DNA of 7,918 nt from Thermocaproicibacter sp036741535 (GTDB lineage Bacteria > Bacillota > Clostridia > Oscillospirales > Acutalibacteraceae), in assembly GCA_036741535.1 (NCBI GenBank), contig DAINSB010000113.1, forward strand, positions 1 through 7,918, in the 5' to 3' direction. The translations under genes were made by a program, and so were the position numbers. The notes under the pieces were generated by a model that saw only the letters and a list, made by a program, of their open reading frames with translations, made no database searches and was not told the origin of the DNA. This document shows, in pieces, positions 1 to 5,096 of the stretch (position 1 is the first letter of the stretch; each line of letters begins with the position of its first letter).

Positions 1-793
1 TGTTCCCGTCCGCGTCGGCCAGCGTCACCGACATCTGGTCGACCTTGCCGGTGCCGTTGGAGACGGGCGTTTCCGTCACCTTGATGCCGACGTACTGCGA
101 CAGCTCGTCGAGCATCAGGTTGCGCTGGTCCTTCAGCTCCAGGGCGGGGGAACCGGCGACTTCCGCGTTTTTGATCTGGCCGTTCAGCGCGGCGATGTTC
201 TTCAGCAGGTCGTTGACCTGCGGCACGCTGTTGTCCGTCAGATGGGTGTACTGCTCGTCCCAGTTCGTGTCCAGCGCCTTGGCGGCGGTGTTGAATTTGG
301 TCGCCAGCAGCTGCGCCTCTTTCCAGATGGCGCTTTCGGAAGCGGTGCTTTTCCCCGAGGTCAGGTCCTCCAGCTGAGAGATGAAATTGCCGAACTCGTT
401 GCTGAGCACGTTGACCACGGAGGAAGACGACGTGGAAGAAGTGGAGCTGGAGGTCGTCGTGTAGGTGAAGATCTGCTCGAGCGCGCTCAGGGCGTCGTAT
501 TCGAGGGAGCTCTCGCCGCTTTTCGCGTTCTGCGTGCGGTATTCCATATCCAGAAAATCGTCGCGGATCTGGCTGACGCCCGTCGCCTCCGACCCCTGCC
601 CGTAGGAATCGCCGGGGTTCTGCGCGTACAGGCCCGTGTTCCCGGAAGCGGGGATGGACGACTGGTCCACGCGCTGCCGGGTGTAGCCCTCCGTCGTGGC
701 GTTCGTGATGTTCTGGCCGGCGATGTTCAGGTTGACTCTCGCGGCGCGCACGCCGCTTCTCGCGATATACAGTCCGTCAAAGGTCGAGCTCAT
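1..793 (-). CDS. flgK: Flagellar hook-associated protein FlgK (HAP1), N-terminal part
   Basis: Reading leftward from ATG at 793, 264 codons are visible before the window edge; the C-terminus is missing. FlgK forms the first junction layer between hook and filament, outside the cell, after export by the flagellar type III system. The N-terminus (MSSTFDGLYIARSGV, then an NIAGQNITNATTEGYTRQRV-type segment at about residues 23-42) is the conserved rod/hook-protein D0 motif. Residues around 170-250 (NDLLKNIAALNGQI, then LKDQRNLMLDELSQYVGI) match the FlgK family helix used to distinguish it from FlgE and FlgG. Residues 112-125 are an unbroken run of Thr and Ser. A GGAGG site lies 7 nt before the ATG. 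It is 24 bp downstream of flgN, its probable chaperone gene, and should be the third gene of the sigma-28 operon. The identification is firm; only the length is unknown. Confidence 0.95.
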   Translation of the reverse strand, partial: MSSTFDGLYIARSGVRAARVNLNIAGQNITNATTEGYTRQRVDQSSIPASGNTGLYAQNPGDSYGQGSEATGVSQIRDDFLDMEYRTQNAKSGESSLEYDALSALEQIFTYTTTSSSTSSTSSSSVVNVLSNEFGNFISQLEDLTSGKSTASESAIWKEAQLLATKFNTAAKALDTNWDEQYTHLTDNSVPQVNDLLKNIAALNGQIKNAEVAGSPALELKDQRNLMLDELSQYVGIKVTETPVSNGTGKVDQMSVTLADADGN

Positions 794-817
794 TTTCTGT
801 CCTCCCGTCTCATGTTT

Positions 818-1300
818 TCAGATTTTCACGGAGAAAACGCCTTCCGGCCCCGGCGTCCCGCCGGGCTTCGAGCCGTAGATCCGTTTCAGCTCCGGGTGGC
901 CCTCCAGGTTGGAAAGCGCCTTCGAGACCTGCCGCAGCCGCAGGCGCGTCAGTTTCTGGCAGCGGTCGTTCACGCGCTTCAGGCTGTTCACCGTGCGGGA
1001 GAGCTCCGTGTGCATCCTGCGCATGGCGGGCTGCTTCTCCGCCGGCAGCAGGTCGACCAGCTCCCGCAGCGTGCCTTCGCCGCAGCCGGCCTGCTCCATC
1101 AGCCTGCGGCGTTCCTGCTCGAACCCCCTGGCTTTCAGGATGAAGGCCTGCTCTTTTGTCATGCGCGCGTTGATGGCGTCCGCGCGCCCGGCGGCGAGGT
1201 CGCCGTATTTTTCCGTTTCGAGCGCGAGGAATTTTCCGTAAAATTCCAGCATGCCGTTCAGAAAGGAGTATAATTTATCGGATAAAGCCGTATCGATCAT
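818..1300 (-). CDS. flgN: Flagellar export chaperone FlgN
   Basis: A 160-residue, mostly helical protein fitting FlgN in size and position. FlgN is a cytoplasmic chaperone that binds the C-terminal helices of FlgK and FlgL and delivers them to the export gate. The sequence shows a long charged N-terminal helix (about 1-65, with the pattern LYSFLNGMLEFYGKFLALE), a second region with LRELVDLLPAEKQPAMRRM (about 79-97), and a third helix rich in Arg/Lys/Leu (about 100-135), consistent with the FlgN-like helical hairpin fold. The last 20 or so residues are Gly/Pro-rich and look unstructured. The start ATG at 1300 has GGAGGG about 7 nt upstream. It sits between flgM (24 bp gap) and flgK (24 bp gap), the usual Bacillota order. 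FlgN sequences diverge strongly, so the call rests about equally on sequence and context. Confidence 0.87.
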   Translation of the reverse strand: MIDTALSDKLYSFLNGMLEFYGKFLALETEKYGDLAAGRADAINARMTKEQAFILKARGFEQERRRLMEQAGCGEGTLRELVDLLPAEKQPAMRRMHTELSRTVNSLKRVNDRCQKLTRLRLRQVSKALSNLEGHPELKRIYGSKPGGTPGPEGVFSVKI

Positions 1301-1324
1301 CGTTTTCCCTCCGGCTCCGCGCCT

Positions 1325-1645
1325 TTACTGGAGCATCGTCCGGGCCAGCTCGCCCGCGTCGGTTTCGTAAGTCCCCGCCGAGATGCTGCCCTGCAGGCTC
1401 GCCAGACGGCTGGCGTCCGGCTGGGCCGAAAGGGTCCCGGCAAGCTGCTTTTTCAGTTCGTTCAGGAAAGAAGTCCTGCCTTCCCCGTATTGGCCGGAGA
1501 TCTCCACGCTGTCGGTTTTTCTGCGTTCCTGCGCAGGAGGGACCGTCCCGTTTTTCAGCGGATTTTCAGCGGCGGGCACCGTTTCTCCGGCGGCGCCGAG
1601 CGTATAAAACAGGTTCACATCAAATCCCGCGCCTTTGATATTCAT
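1325..1645 (-). CDS. flgM: Anti-sigma-28 factor FlgM
   Basis: A 106-residue protein with the FlgM layout: a poorly ordered N-terminal half, then a C-terminal sigma-binding helical region from about residue 44. The C-terminal region begins DSVEIS, continues FLNELKKQLAGTL, and ends LQGSISAGTYETDAGELARTML. The SISAGTYETDAGELA part is the most diagnostic (family pattern I..GTY.VD...IA..L). FlgM holds sigma-28 inactive until it is exported through a completed hook. I chose the ATG at 1645 because GAGGTGA lies 8 nt before it and because the reading frame upstream, although open to 1837, crosses the promoter and is AT-rich non-family sequence. First gene of the flgM-flgN-flgK operon, driven by the sigma-28 promoter at 1669-1695, so its product should repress its own transcription. 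Confidence 0.92.
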   Translation of the reverse strand: MNIKGAGFDVNLFYTLGAAGETVPAAENPLKNGTVPPAQERRKTDSVEISGQYGEGRTSFLNELKKQLAGTLSAQPDASRLASLQGSISAGTYETDAGELARTMLQ

Positions 1646-1668
1646 AGCGTTGTTCACCTCGATAAACA

Positions 1669-1695
1669 ATATCGGCACGAAAAGAAAAAAATTTA
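1669..1695 (-). promoter_or_regulatory. Sigma-28 (SigD/FliA) promoter for flgM-flgN-flgK
   Basis: On the minus strand, TAAA (1695-1692) is followed by exactly 15 nt and then GCCGATAT (1676-1669). Every position agrees with the known sigma-28/SigD consensus TAAA-N15-GCCGATA(T/A). Transcription would begin near 1662, only a couple of bases before the flgM Shine-Dalgarno (1660-1654), giving an unusually short leader of about 17 nt. The promoter places an anti-sigma gene under the sigma factor it inhibits. Confidence 0.9.
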
Positions 1696-1919
1696 GCCCC
1701 CGGCCCGCGCCCGAGAGCGAAAAAAACCGCCGTCTCAGCGAAAATGAATTTTTGTCGGCGGGAGCGGAAATTGAAATTTTTATAACCAATGATTCATTAG
1801 CGAATAAAAAATGGATGAATATGGGATAATTAACCATAAAAATCTATAAGTAATTATAAATTTTATGAATAATGACAACAGTCGAAAATGCGTTTTTTCT
1901 CGAATCATGGGCGATAATA
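1696..1919. other. AT-rich intergenic stretch between divergent promoters
   Basis: No credible gene is present. Roughly 1741-1900 is strongly AT-rich, in sharp contrast to the GC-rich coding sequence on both sides. It contains short near-palindromes such as ATAAATTTTAT around 1857-1867 and many A and T runs, consistent with an upstream promoter element or regulator-binding DNA. Open frames through it have low-complexity, non-family translations and no ribosome binding sites. One CAGTCGAAA motif at 1879-1887 recurs in the flgB leader at 2055-2063. Confidence 0.5.
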
Positions 1920-1948
1920 TTGACTTTTGCGTATTAATGTAAGATAAT
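1920..1948 (+). promoter_or_regulatory. Probable sigma-A promoter of the flgB-fliI operon
   Basis: TTGACT (1920-1925) and GATAAT (1943-1948) are separated by 17 nt; each hexamer matches the sigma-A consensus at five of six positions. The spacing is optimal and the surroundings are AT-rich. Transcription should start near 1955, leaving about 140 nt before flgB. A housekeeping-type promoter fits an early flagellar operon. No sigma-28 or sigma-54 promoter was found on this strand. Confidence 0.72.
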
Positions 1949-1993
1949 ATATGGGAATTGAAATGGATTATTTTGGTCTTTTCCAGCCGTGAC

Positions 1994-2009
1994 CGCAGGC
2001 AAACCTGCG
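1994..2009 (+). promoter_or_regulatory. Leader hairpin CGCAGG-CAAA-CCTGCG
   Basis: A perfect 6-bp stem closed by a CAAA tetraloop lies about 40 nt into the predicted flgB leader. No U-tract follows, so it is not an intrinsic terminator. It may be part of a larger RNA fold. Confidence 0.5.
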
Positions 2010-2073
2010 AAATATGTCGAAGGATGGGAATGCACCGGCAGAAATGCGCGAAATCAGTCGAAATTCCGCACCG
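2006..2073 (+). repeat. Imperfect tandem repeat in the flgB leader
   Basis: Two copies of the pattern GCGAAAT-NN-GTCGAA-N(5 or 10)-GCACCG occur at 2006-2037 and 2047-2073. The first 16 nt of the copies agree at 13 positions with an offset of 41 nt; the second copy lacks 5 nt before GCACCG. The 41-nt offset is not a multiple of three, so the repeat is not a protein-level duplication. Function unknown; it may be an RNA or protein-binding element. Confidence 0.55.
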
Positions 2074-2082
2074 TCGCGACGG
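2071..2082. promoter_or_regulatory. Perfect 12-bp palindrome CCGTCGCGACGG before the flgB RBS
   Basis: The 12 bases equal their own reverse complement. As RNA they could form a 4-bp GC-rich stem with a CGCG loop, ending 5 nt before the Shine-Dalgarno at 2088. It could influence ribosome access or be an operator. A chance occurrence in GC-rich DNA is possible. Confidence 0.4.
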
Positions 2083-2087
2083 GAAAT

Positions 2088-2093
2088 GGAGGG
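2088..2093 (+). promoter_or_regulatory. flgB ribosome binding site with very short spacing
   Basis: GGAGG at 2088-2092 ends only 3 nt before the ATG at 2096. An in-frame TTG at 2102 would have a 9-nt spacing, so the true start is uncertain by two codons. Confidence 0.6.
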
Positions 2094-2095
2094 AT

Positions 2096-2491
2096 ATGAT
2101 TTTGAATTGGATCGACAGCGTCCCCTCGGCACTCCTCAACAAGGACCTCGACGGCCTCTGGGCGCGCCAGCAGGCCATTTCGGACAATATCGCAAACTTT
2201 GAGACGCCGGGCTACAAGGCGAAAAGCGTCTCTTTTGAAGACCAGCTCAAATCGGCGGTGGCATCTTCCGGAGACGGCGCGCCGCAGGGCGCGGTGGACG
2301 CGATCGACGGCGTTCAGCCGGTCACGACCGAGGCTGCGGACGAGACCTTCCGCGCGGACGGCAACGCCGTGGACCTCGAGCAGCAGAACGTGGAGCTGGC
2401 GCGCACGGAATTGAATTATTCCTATTCCCTGCGGATGATGTCCGACCTTTTTTCACGCCTGAAAACGGCGATTACAGGCGGCAACGGCTGA
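2096..2491 (+). CDS. flgB: Flagellar basal-body rod protein FlgB
   Basis: A 131-residue protein, the usual FlgB length. FlgB is a proximal rod subunit that assembles on FliE above the MS ring after export across the membrane. The N-terminal region carries the rod/hook D0 signature ARQQAISDNIANFETPGYKAK at about residues 23-43, and the C-terminal helix has the family pattern NVELARTELNYSYSLRMMSD (about residues 100-119). Between them is a variable Gly/Ala/Ser-rich loop. I chose the ATG at 2096, although a TTG at 2102 has better Shine-Dalgarno spacing. The frame stays open upstream to 1958, but those 46 codons lie in the predicted leader and are not FlgB-like. First gene of the operon, followed by flgC after 35 bp. 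No cleavable signal peptide is seen, as expected for a type III export substrate. Confidence 0.95.
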   Translation: MILNWIDSVPSALLNKDLDGLWARQQAISDNIANFETPGYKAKSVSFEDQLKSAVASSGDGAPQGAVDAIDGVQPVTTEAADETFRADGNAVDLEQQNVELARTELNYSYSLRMMSDLFSRLKTAITGGNG

Positions 2492-2526
2492 CCCGCCGGA
2501 TCATGATCATAAGGAGATGACCCCCG

Positions 2527-2979
2527 ATGGCTTTTTTGAGCTCGCTTGACATCAGCGGTTCCGGTCTGACTGCGGGCAGGCTGCGCATGGATGTGATTTC
2601 AGAGAACATCTCGAATGCGGAGACCACCCGCACGGACGCCGGGGGACCGTACAGGCGAAAGATCGTGGAATACAAATGCGCTGACGATGATGCGTCTTTC
2701 CGGTCCCTTCTCGACGGTCAGATTGCTTCGTCGTCGGCGCCTTCTACCCTCAAGGGGGTGGAGGTGACCGGCATCACGGAAGACCGGACGCCGTTTAACG
2801 AGGAATACGACCCCTCCAGCCCGGACGCCAACGCGCAGGGCTATGTGCAGAAGCCGAACGTGGACCTCGTCAAAGAGACCGTGGACATGATGGCCGTCAC
2901 CCGGGCCTACAGCGCGAACCTGACGGCGCTCAACGCAGTAAAAAGCATGGCCAGCAAGGCGCTGGAGATAGGAAAGTGA
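2527..2979 (+). CDS. flgC: Flagellar basal-body rod protein FlgC
   Basis: A 150-residue proximal rod subunit that stacks with FlgB, FlgF and FlgG to form the drive shaft. The N-terminal motif RMDVISENISNAETTRTDAG with the following GPYRRK (about residues 20-44) is the FlgC version of the rod signature; TTRT..GGPYRRK separates it from FlgB. The C-terminal half has DPSSPDANAQGYVQKPNVDL and VDMMAVTRAYSANLTALN (about residues 94-137), the conserved FlgC tail. AAGGAGATGA lies ahead of the ATG at 2527. It follows flgB by 35 bp and its stop is 4 bp before fliE, so the genes are probably cotranscribed and coupled. Length and motifs are normal. Confidence 0.96.
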   Translation: MAFLSSLDISGSGLTAGRLRMDVISENISNAETTRTDAGGPYRRKIVEYKCADDDASFRSLLDGQIASSSAPSTLKGVEVTGITEDRTPFNEEYDPSSPDANAQGYVQKPNVDLVKETVDMMAVTRAYSANLTALNAVKSMASKALEIGK

Positions 2980-2983
2980 CGGT

Positions 2984-3298
2984 ATGAACACGATACAACC
3001 CATTCAGCCGATCGGTTCGCTGGAAGAACTGGGCAAATTGAAGCAGACGCAGGCCGCCGGCCCGGATTCTTCCGTCGCGCTGCCGTTCCAGTCCCTCGTG
3101 CGGGACGCCGTTTCCGGCGTGCAGCAGACGGGCGCCGATCTCGACGGCGAAATCTACAAGCTGACCACGGGCCAGTCCGACGACCTGCACAATATGATGA
3201 TCGCTTCCCAGAAAGCCGGCCTTTCCGTCAGCATGGTGGTGGAGCTCCGGAACAAACTGCTTGACGCCTACAAGGAGATCATGAACACCAGTCTGTAA
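2984..3298 (+). CDS. fliE: Flagellar hook-basal body complex protein FliE
   Basis: A 104-residue protein of typical FliE size. FliE is the adaptor joining the MS ring (FliF) to the rod and is among the first proteins exported. The N-terminal third is variable and begins with a short IQPIQPI repeat. The C-terminal two thirds contain the conserved helices: LPFQSLVRDAVSGVQQTGADL, then TGQSDDLHNMMIASQKAGLS and VVELRNKLLDAYKEIMN. The DLHNMMIASQKAGLS segment is the most diagnostic. The start at 2984 lies 4 nt after the flgC stop; the weak AGGAAAG upstream overlaps the end of flgC, suggesting translational coupling. Confidence 0.95.
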   Translation: MNTIQPIQPIGSLEELGKLKQTQAAGPDSSVALPFQSLVRDAVSGVQQTGADLDGEIYKLTTGQSDDLHNMMIASQKAGLSVSMVVELRNKLLDAYKEIMNTSL

Positions 3299-3335
3299 GG
3301 TCTAAAATTTCTTGAAGGGCGGATGGCACGCTTTC

Positions 3336-5096
3336 ATGAATGAACAGTTAAAAAAGTACATCGAGCCGATCAAAAATTTCTGGGGCAAAATGACCAGGCG
3401 CACCAAAATGATCCTGTTGATCTGTTTGGGCGGCGTGGTGCTGCTGGCGATCGTTCTGGGGCTTCTGATGAACCGCACCCAGTACAGCGTCCTTTACGCC
3501 GGCATGGACAGCGACGAGGCGCAGCAGGTCATGACGGAGCTGCAGAAGCTGGACGTCCCCTACAAAAACAGCGACGGCACGATCTACGTCGCAAAGGACA
3601 AGGAGGACTCCGTCCGGATGCAGCTTTCCAACGAAGGCTACCCGAAATCGGTGCCGAACTACGATTTTTTCACGAAGAACGTCGGGGTCATGACGACCGA
3701 CGACGAGCGCAAGATCATCGAGCAGTATCAGCTGCAACAGCGGCTGGAGGCCGTGATCCGCACCCTTTCTCCCGTGGACACCGACTATGTGACCATCAGC
3801 CTGCCGGAAGGGGGCACCTATGCCTGGGACGACAGCAAAAAAGCCGCCACGGCGTCCGTCACCATCCGCCTGAAGGACGGGCAGTCGCTCGCCGGCCAGC
3901 AGGTCAGCGGCATCAAGCAGCTTGTGTCGAAGAGCGTGCCGAACCTCGCCGCCGACGATGTCTCCGTCGTCGACAGCGCGACCGGCAGCGAGTTCTCCGC
4001 TTCCAGCGCAGATTCCGCGAACTCGCTGCAGATCACCCTCTCGGAATTCAAGCTGAAGATCGAAAAAGAGTACGAAAACAATGTGGAGGGCAAGATTCTT
4101 TCCCTGCTGGAACAGGCGTACGGCAAGGGCAATATCAGCGTGAGCGTCAAAAGCAAGATGGACCTCGACAAGAAGATCCAGGACATCGTCACGTACACGC
4201 CGTCGTCGAGCAGCAACACCGGCGTGGTGAGCCAGTCGCAGGAAGAGCACGTCACCACGCAGTACGGCACGAGCTCGGGCGGCGCCGTCGGCGCGCAGAC
4301 CAATGCCGATACGACCACCACCTACCCGGGGGTCTCGGTCAACGGCAACGTCATCACCACGAAGGACAGCAAGACGTTCAGCTACCTGGTCAGCCAGGTG
4401 GAGGAGCAGATCCAGAGCGATGCCGCCGCCCTCGACGACCTCACGGTGGCGGTCGTCGTCAACACCGATTCCATGTCCGCCGCGCAGAAGCAGGAGGTCA
4501 CGACCCTCGTGGCCAACGCGGCCGCCGTCGACCCCAGCAAGGTCGCGGTGATGGCCGCCCCGCTCAATGCGAATTCCGCCGCGTCGGCCACGACGCCCAC
4601 GTCGGCTCTGCCGATGCTTCTCGGCAACCCGCTCATCCTGGCGGCGGGCGGGGCGGCGCTGGTCCTGCTGATCCTTCTCGCCGTGCTGCTCGCCGCAAGG
4701 CGGCGCAAGAAGAGGGAGGAACTGATGGCCAACCTCCAGCCCATTGCGCCGGTAGGGGAGCCGATGCCGCCCCTCGAGCCGACCCCGACCGAAAGCGAAG
4801 CCGCGGAGGAAGCCGCGGAAGAAGTCGCGGAGGAAGGCGGCGCGGAAGAGCCGCCTGAGGAGCCGCCGGAGGAGGAAGAGGAATCCGAAGCGCAGGGGGA
4901 AGCGGAGGGCGAAGAAGTGAAAGAGGAAGAGGAAAAGCCGGAGGAACAGAAGGAATCCATCGAGGAGATCCGAAACGCCATGAGCGGAAAATCCGATGCG
5001 CTGAAGCACGACCTGCAGGAATTCGCCGGGAACAATCCTGAAATCGCCGCACAGCTCATCCGGAGCTGGCTGAGAGGAGAGGACAAGCATGGCTGA
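3336..5096 (+). CDS. fliF: Flagellar MS-ring protein FliF
   Basis: A 586-residue inner-membrane protein forming the MS ring, which houses the export gate and carries the rotor. A first membrane helix spans about residues 25-45 and a second about 433-454, followed by the basic stop RRRKKR. The periplasmic part holds the ring-building domains, including SVLYAGMDSDEAQQVMTELQ, YDFFTKNVGVMTTDDERK and QRRLE-like QQRLEAVIRTL segments typical of the YscJ/FliF family. After helix two comes a 67-residue tail (475-541) with 31 glutamates, then the FliG-binding end (NNPEIAAQLIRSWLRGE). The ATG at 3336 is preferred because MNEQLKKYIEPIKNFW matches usual FliF starts; a TTG at 3312 is a less likely alternative, and the Shine-Dalgarno (GGATGG, 9 nt away) is weak. 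It overlaps fliG by 8 bp, suiting equal production of binding partners. Confidence 0.95.
   Translation: MNEQLKKYIEPIKNFWGKMTRRTKMILLICLGGVVLLAIVLGLLMNRTQYSVLYAGMDSDEAQQVMTELQKLDVPYKNSDGTIYVAKDKEDSVRMQLSNEGYPKSVPNYDFFTKNVGVMTTDDERKIIEQYQLQQRLEAVIRTLSPVDTDYVTISLPEGGTYAWDDSKKAATASVTIRLKDGQSLAGQQVSGIKQLVSKSVPNLAADDVSVVDSATGSEFSASSADSANSLQITLSEFKLKIEKEYENNVEGKILSLLEQAYGKGNISVSVKSKMDLDKKIQDIVTYTPSSSSNTGVVSQSQEEHVTTQYGTSSGGAVGAQTNADTTTTYPGVSVNGNVITTKDSKTFSYLVSQVEEQIQSDAAALDDLTVAVVVNTDSMSAAQKQEVTTLVANAAAVDPSKVAVMAAPLNANSAASATTPTSALPMLLGNPLILAAGGAALVLLILLAVLLAARRRKKREELMANLQPIAPVGEPMPPLEPTPTESEAAEEAAEEVAEEGGAEEPPEEPPEEEEESEAQGEAEGEEVKEEEEKPEEQKESIEEIRNAMSGKSDALKHDLQEFAGNNPEIAAQLIRSWLRGEDKHG
4758..4958 (+). 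repeat. Low-complexity Glu/Pro-rich segment in the FliF tail
   Basis: These bases encode residues 475-541 of FliF. Of 67 residues, 31 are Glu and none is Asp; Pro and Ala make up much of the rest. The DNA is a run of GAG/GAA-type codons giving a purine-rich plus strand. It links the second membrane helix to the FliG-binding helices and is likely disordered. Confidence 0.85.

Larger units (their letters stand above)
1955..2095 (+). promoter_or_regulatory. Structured 5' leader of the flgB operon (inferred)
   Basis: This is the predicted untranslated leader between the sigma-A promoter and flgB. It is much longer than translation needs and contains a 6-bp hairpin (1994-2009), a possible outer stem pairing 1986-1991 with 2033-2039 around one bulged C, an imperfect tandem repeat (2006-2073) and a 12-bp palindrome beside the ribosome binding site. 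Two ANGGA motifs (2020-2024 and 2086-2090, the latter overlapping the Shine-Dalgarno) resemble CsrA contact sites. GGCAAACC (1998-2005) and CGAAA (2008-2012) resemble parts of the c-di-GMP-I riboswitch, but its GGGACGCAAAGCC segment is not recognisable. Both the leader and its regulatory role are inference. Confidence 0.4.

Noticed and set aside
242..1273. 343-codon plus-strand frame across flgK and flgN
   Set aside because: It lies antisense to two clear flagellar genes, has no ribosome binding site and a Arg/Val/Leu-rich translation typical of a shadow frame.
1646..1837. Upstream in-frame extension of flgM by 64 codons
   Set aside because: It would span the perfect sigma-28 promoter, translates to hydrophobic/basic AT-rich sequence, and lacks a ribosome binding site; the ATG at 1645 has one.
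1882..1903. A-rich arm followed by six T and CTCGA, resembling a terminator
   Set aside because: The stem is AT-only with a bulge, has no GC-rich base, and no gene on the plus strand ends before it.
1910..1917. GGCGATAA resembling a sigma-28 -10 element on the plus strand
   Set aside because: No TAAA-like -35 element lies 14-16 nt upstream; a well-spaced sigma-A promoter starts 3 nt downstream and explains flgB better.
1958..2095. Upstream in-frame extension of flgB with a CxxC-type stretch
   Set aside because: The 46 extra codons start at TTG with no Shine-Dalgarno, fall immediately after the predicted transcription start, and do not resemble any FlgB N-terminus.
2499..2508. Palindrome GATCATGATC between flgB and flgC
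   Set aside because: Only 10 bp, AT-balanced, no loop and no flanking symmetry; likely chance overlap of GATC words ahead of the flgC ribosome binding site.
3312..3335. TTG start adding eight codons to fliF
   Set aside because: The ATG at 3336 gives the N-terminus expected for FliF; the TTG has only a weak AAGG 11 nt upstream. Not fully excluded.
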